NCBI GenBank assembly: GCA_024811115.1
Contig: JAKOGH010000867.1
Location: 1-21,566, forward strand
DNA length: 21,566 bases
Direction of reading: 5' to 3'
Source: Terana coerulea
Lineage: Eukaryota > Basidiomycota > Agaricomycetes > Polyporales > Phanerochaetaceae
The stretch's first letter is position 1, and the number at the start of each line of letters is the position of its first letter. The translations under genes were made by a program, and so were the position numbers. The notes beneath the pieces are model-generated. The model saw nothing but the letters and a program-made list of their open reading frames with translations. It did no database searches and was not told the origin of the DNA. This document shows positions 20,146 through 21,566 of this stretch, piece by piece.

Positions 20146-20942
20146 ATGGCCCCGGCATTCTTGATACCAGGAAGCAGGTGAGCTCTCCCGCTAGTTTCGT
20201 CACACAGTGGTATCAACACTTCAATAGCTGGTCTTTTATGGCACCTACCATAACAACACAACGAATGTGGTCGTGCATCTCATATTCGTCCCTGTTATTG
20301 TCTGGTAAGCAGTCGAGAGAGTGCTGCTGTGGTGAGCGCTGCCTCTAACGACGTGCATGCAGGTCCGTGTCTGTCTTGATGTCGACTGTTCGCGTGCCAT
20401 TTGTCCCGGACATCCAGTATCGACTCAACGACCAGATGGTCTTCAAGTCGAATATGGCAGTCGCCTACGCCATAATCACCTGGGCGTATTATTTCGCGCT
20501 CGAGCCTATAGCTGCTGTCAGTATGGCCTGCTCTCAGTAAATCTCTCCATTCATTTCATTTATCCGTAGGTGCTCTTCATACCTCAGTATACGTCGACAG
20601 TGCTGCTAGCGACAGCATTTGAAGGACACAGATCAAATGCGATTGCTGTTGCTCTGGCTGTCCAAGCCGTCTCCTTCATCGCGCAGTTCATAAGCCACGG
20701 GTTTGCAGAGAAGCGGGCGCCGGCGCTGCTCGATAACTTCATCAGCGGTAAGACTCTACCCCTGTCTTCCTTCGTTCCTCTGACTGCATGGTTCTCCAGC
20801 GTTCGTAATGGCCCCTTTCTTCGTCCACATGGAGATGCTCTTCGTATTAGGGTATCGTCCGGCCTTGCGAAAGTACGTTCAGGCAGGCATCAAGGTGGAG
20901 GTCGAGAAGCTCGAGAAGATAGAACTGGCGAGGGAGAATTAG
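20146..20942 (+). CDS. Mpo1-like (YGL010w/DUF962) ER membrane protein, five exons, one 1-base gap in exon 1
   Basis: Yeast Mpo1 is an ER iron-dependent dioxygenase that shortens 2-hydroxy fatty acids during phytosphingosine breakdown; this gene belongs to that family. Exons are 20146-20177, 20228-20304, 20363-20516, 20570-20747 and 20800-20942, with GT...AG introns of 50-58 bases. Exon 2 carries the family signature FYGTYHNNTTNVVVHLIFVP, with its conserved histidines. Exon 3 has IITWAYYFALEPIA, exon 4 SHGFAEKRAPALLDNF, and exon 5 APFFVHMEMLFVLGYRP ahead of a charged tail (VEVEKLEKIELAREN) and a TAG at 20940-20942. Several hydrophobic segments imply a multi-pass membrane protein. The exons sum to 584 nt; one extra base in the CCCC at 20150-20153 gives 585 nt (194 aa) and joins the ATG to the GILDTRKQ frame. 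Exons 2-5 are in frame without correction. Confidence 0.92.
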
Positions 20943-21566
20943 GCAGACGTGAGGTTACGAGCCATGTATCTATAAGATTGCAGTCAAATTTAACGAGCTG
21001 CGCGCCGATATACCCTCCGGCGCACTGCTCGCATATATTCATACAACCACCAGAAAATGCACATGCAATACGCACGAGCATACACCCGCATACAGCTGAG
21101 CCCTTCCTATCACGCGCTGAGGCCTGAGACTTGAGTCAGAACTGTGCACTGGCAGTGAGCCACCGTCTAGACGACCACCAACACAGTGTCACGGCTGAGA
21201 GACTGAGTGGTGGGGGCACTAGATCGGTGTACTAAATCGACACTGGTTATAGTATAGACTTACTTAATACACTAAATACTCCAAAGGGGCAGTGGTATAC
21301 TTGAGATGTTTCGTGAGCTTCAAGTTTGTGCGCCGCGTCAAGCTGCCAGCATGTCAAGACAGTTCAACGTTCAACGTTCAAGCTTTGTGGCTGACGGCAT
21401 GACGTCGTCACCGCCGGGTTGTTCCGTGGGCGTTCATAAATGCCGTGGCGTCTAACCAGCAGCGCTAACCGGCTGCAAGCCACGTTCATGTTCCTCCATG
21501 CGGTGTGTCGAACAAGGCCGACTGACAACAGACTTCCGACTTGCATCGAAGGCGGCCGAACAGAAC
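20943..21566. other. 3' flank of the Mpo1-like gene, no gene seen
   Basis: I see no protein-like frame. A short triple repeat of GTTCAA/CGTTCAA lies at about 21362-21380. Poly(A) signals could not be placed with confidence. Confidence 0.4.

Noticed and set aside
1..21566. CRISPR array, prophage or bacterial operon
   Set aside because: No short spaced repeats, no ribosome-binding sites and no bacterial gene families; the recognised genes are intron-rich and fungal.

Overview
The window reads as nuclear DNA of a mushroom-forming basidiomycete (Agaricomycetes). The recognisable genes are split by many introns of about 46-64 bases with GT...AG (once GC...AG) borders. Their products belong to fungal families: an FAD2-type fatty-acid desaturase, a fungal DUF6534 multi-pass membrane protein and an Mpo1/YGL010w-like ER protein. 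No viral, bacterial or CRISPR-like content was seen.

Layout. 60-2223 (+) is a DUF6534 membrane-protein gene, copy 1. 2441-3117 (+) holds coding-like pieces of unknown identity. 3070-4819 (-) is FAD2 copy 1 with nine exons. 4820-7361 has no gene I can name. 7362-7835 (-) is the 3' end of a third, divergent FAD2, cut off by a repeat-rich block (7832-10980). That block holds a GC-rich tandem array, a non-autonomous hAT element with an 8-base target duplication, a tRNA-derived SINE-like unit and an AT-rich stretch, and its two ends form an imperfect inverted repeat. 11002-11245 is weakly LTR-like. 11736-12189 (+) is an unidentified gene fragment, with more coding-like scraps to 13075. 13155-15331 (+) is DUF6534 copy 2. 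15332-17455 has no recognised gene. 17456-19197 (+) is FAD2 copy 2, again with nine exons. 20146-20942 (+) is a five-exon Mpo1-like gene.

How it fits together. A DUF6534-FAD2 pair occurs twice, with FAD2 inverted in one pair, and a third FAD2 remnant lies between. FAD2 makes polyunsaturated acyl chains and Mpo1-like proteins act in ER fatty-acid alpha-oxidation, so the recognised enzymes share a lipid theme. A biosynthetic cluster (for example for desaturase-derived polyacetylenes) is only a speculation.

The main caution concerns frame. Every recognised gene is complete by exon structure and motifs except the truncated FAD2 copy 3, yet nearly all carry single-base gaps, mostly in short homopolymers. 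Exon lengths add up to whole codons if exactly 2, 4 and 1 bases are restored in FAD2-1, FAD2-2 and the Mpo1-like gene. The FAD2 copies also differ almost only at synonymous sites where I compared them. I therefore suspect homopolymer errors in the assembly, or very recent inactivation, rather than old pseudogenes. I found no convincing new biological system.
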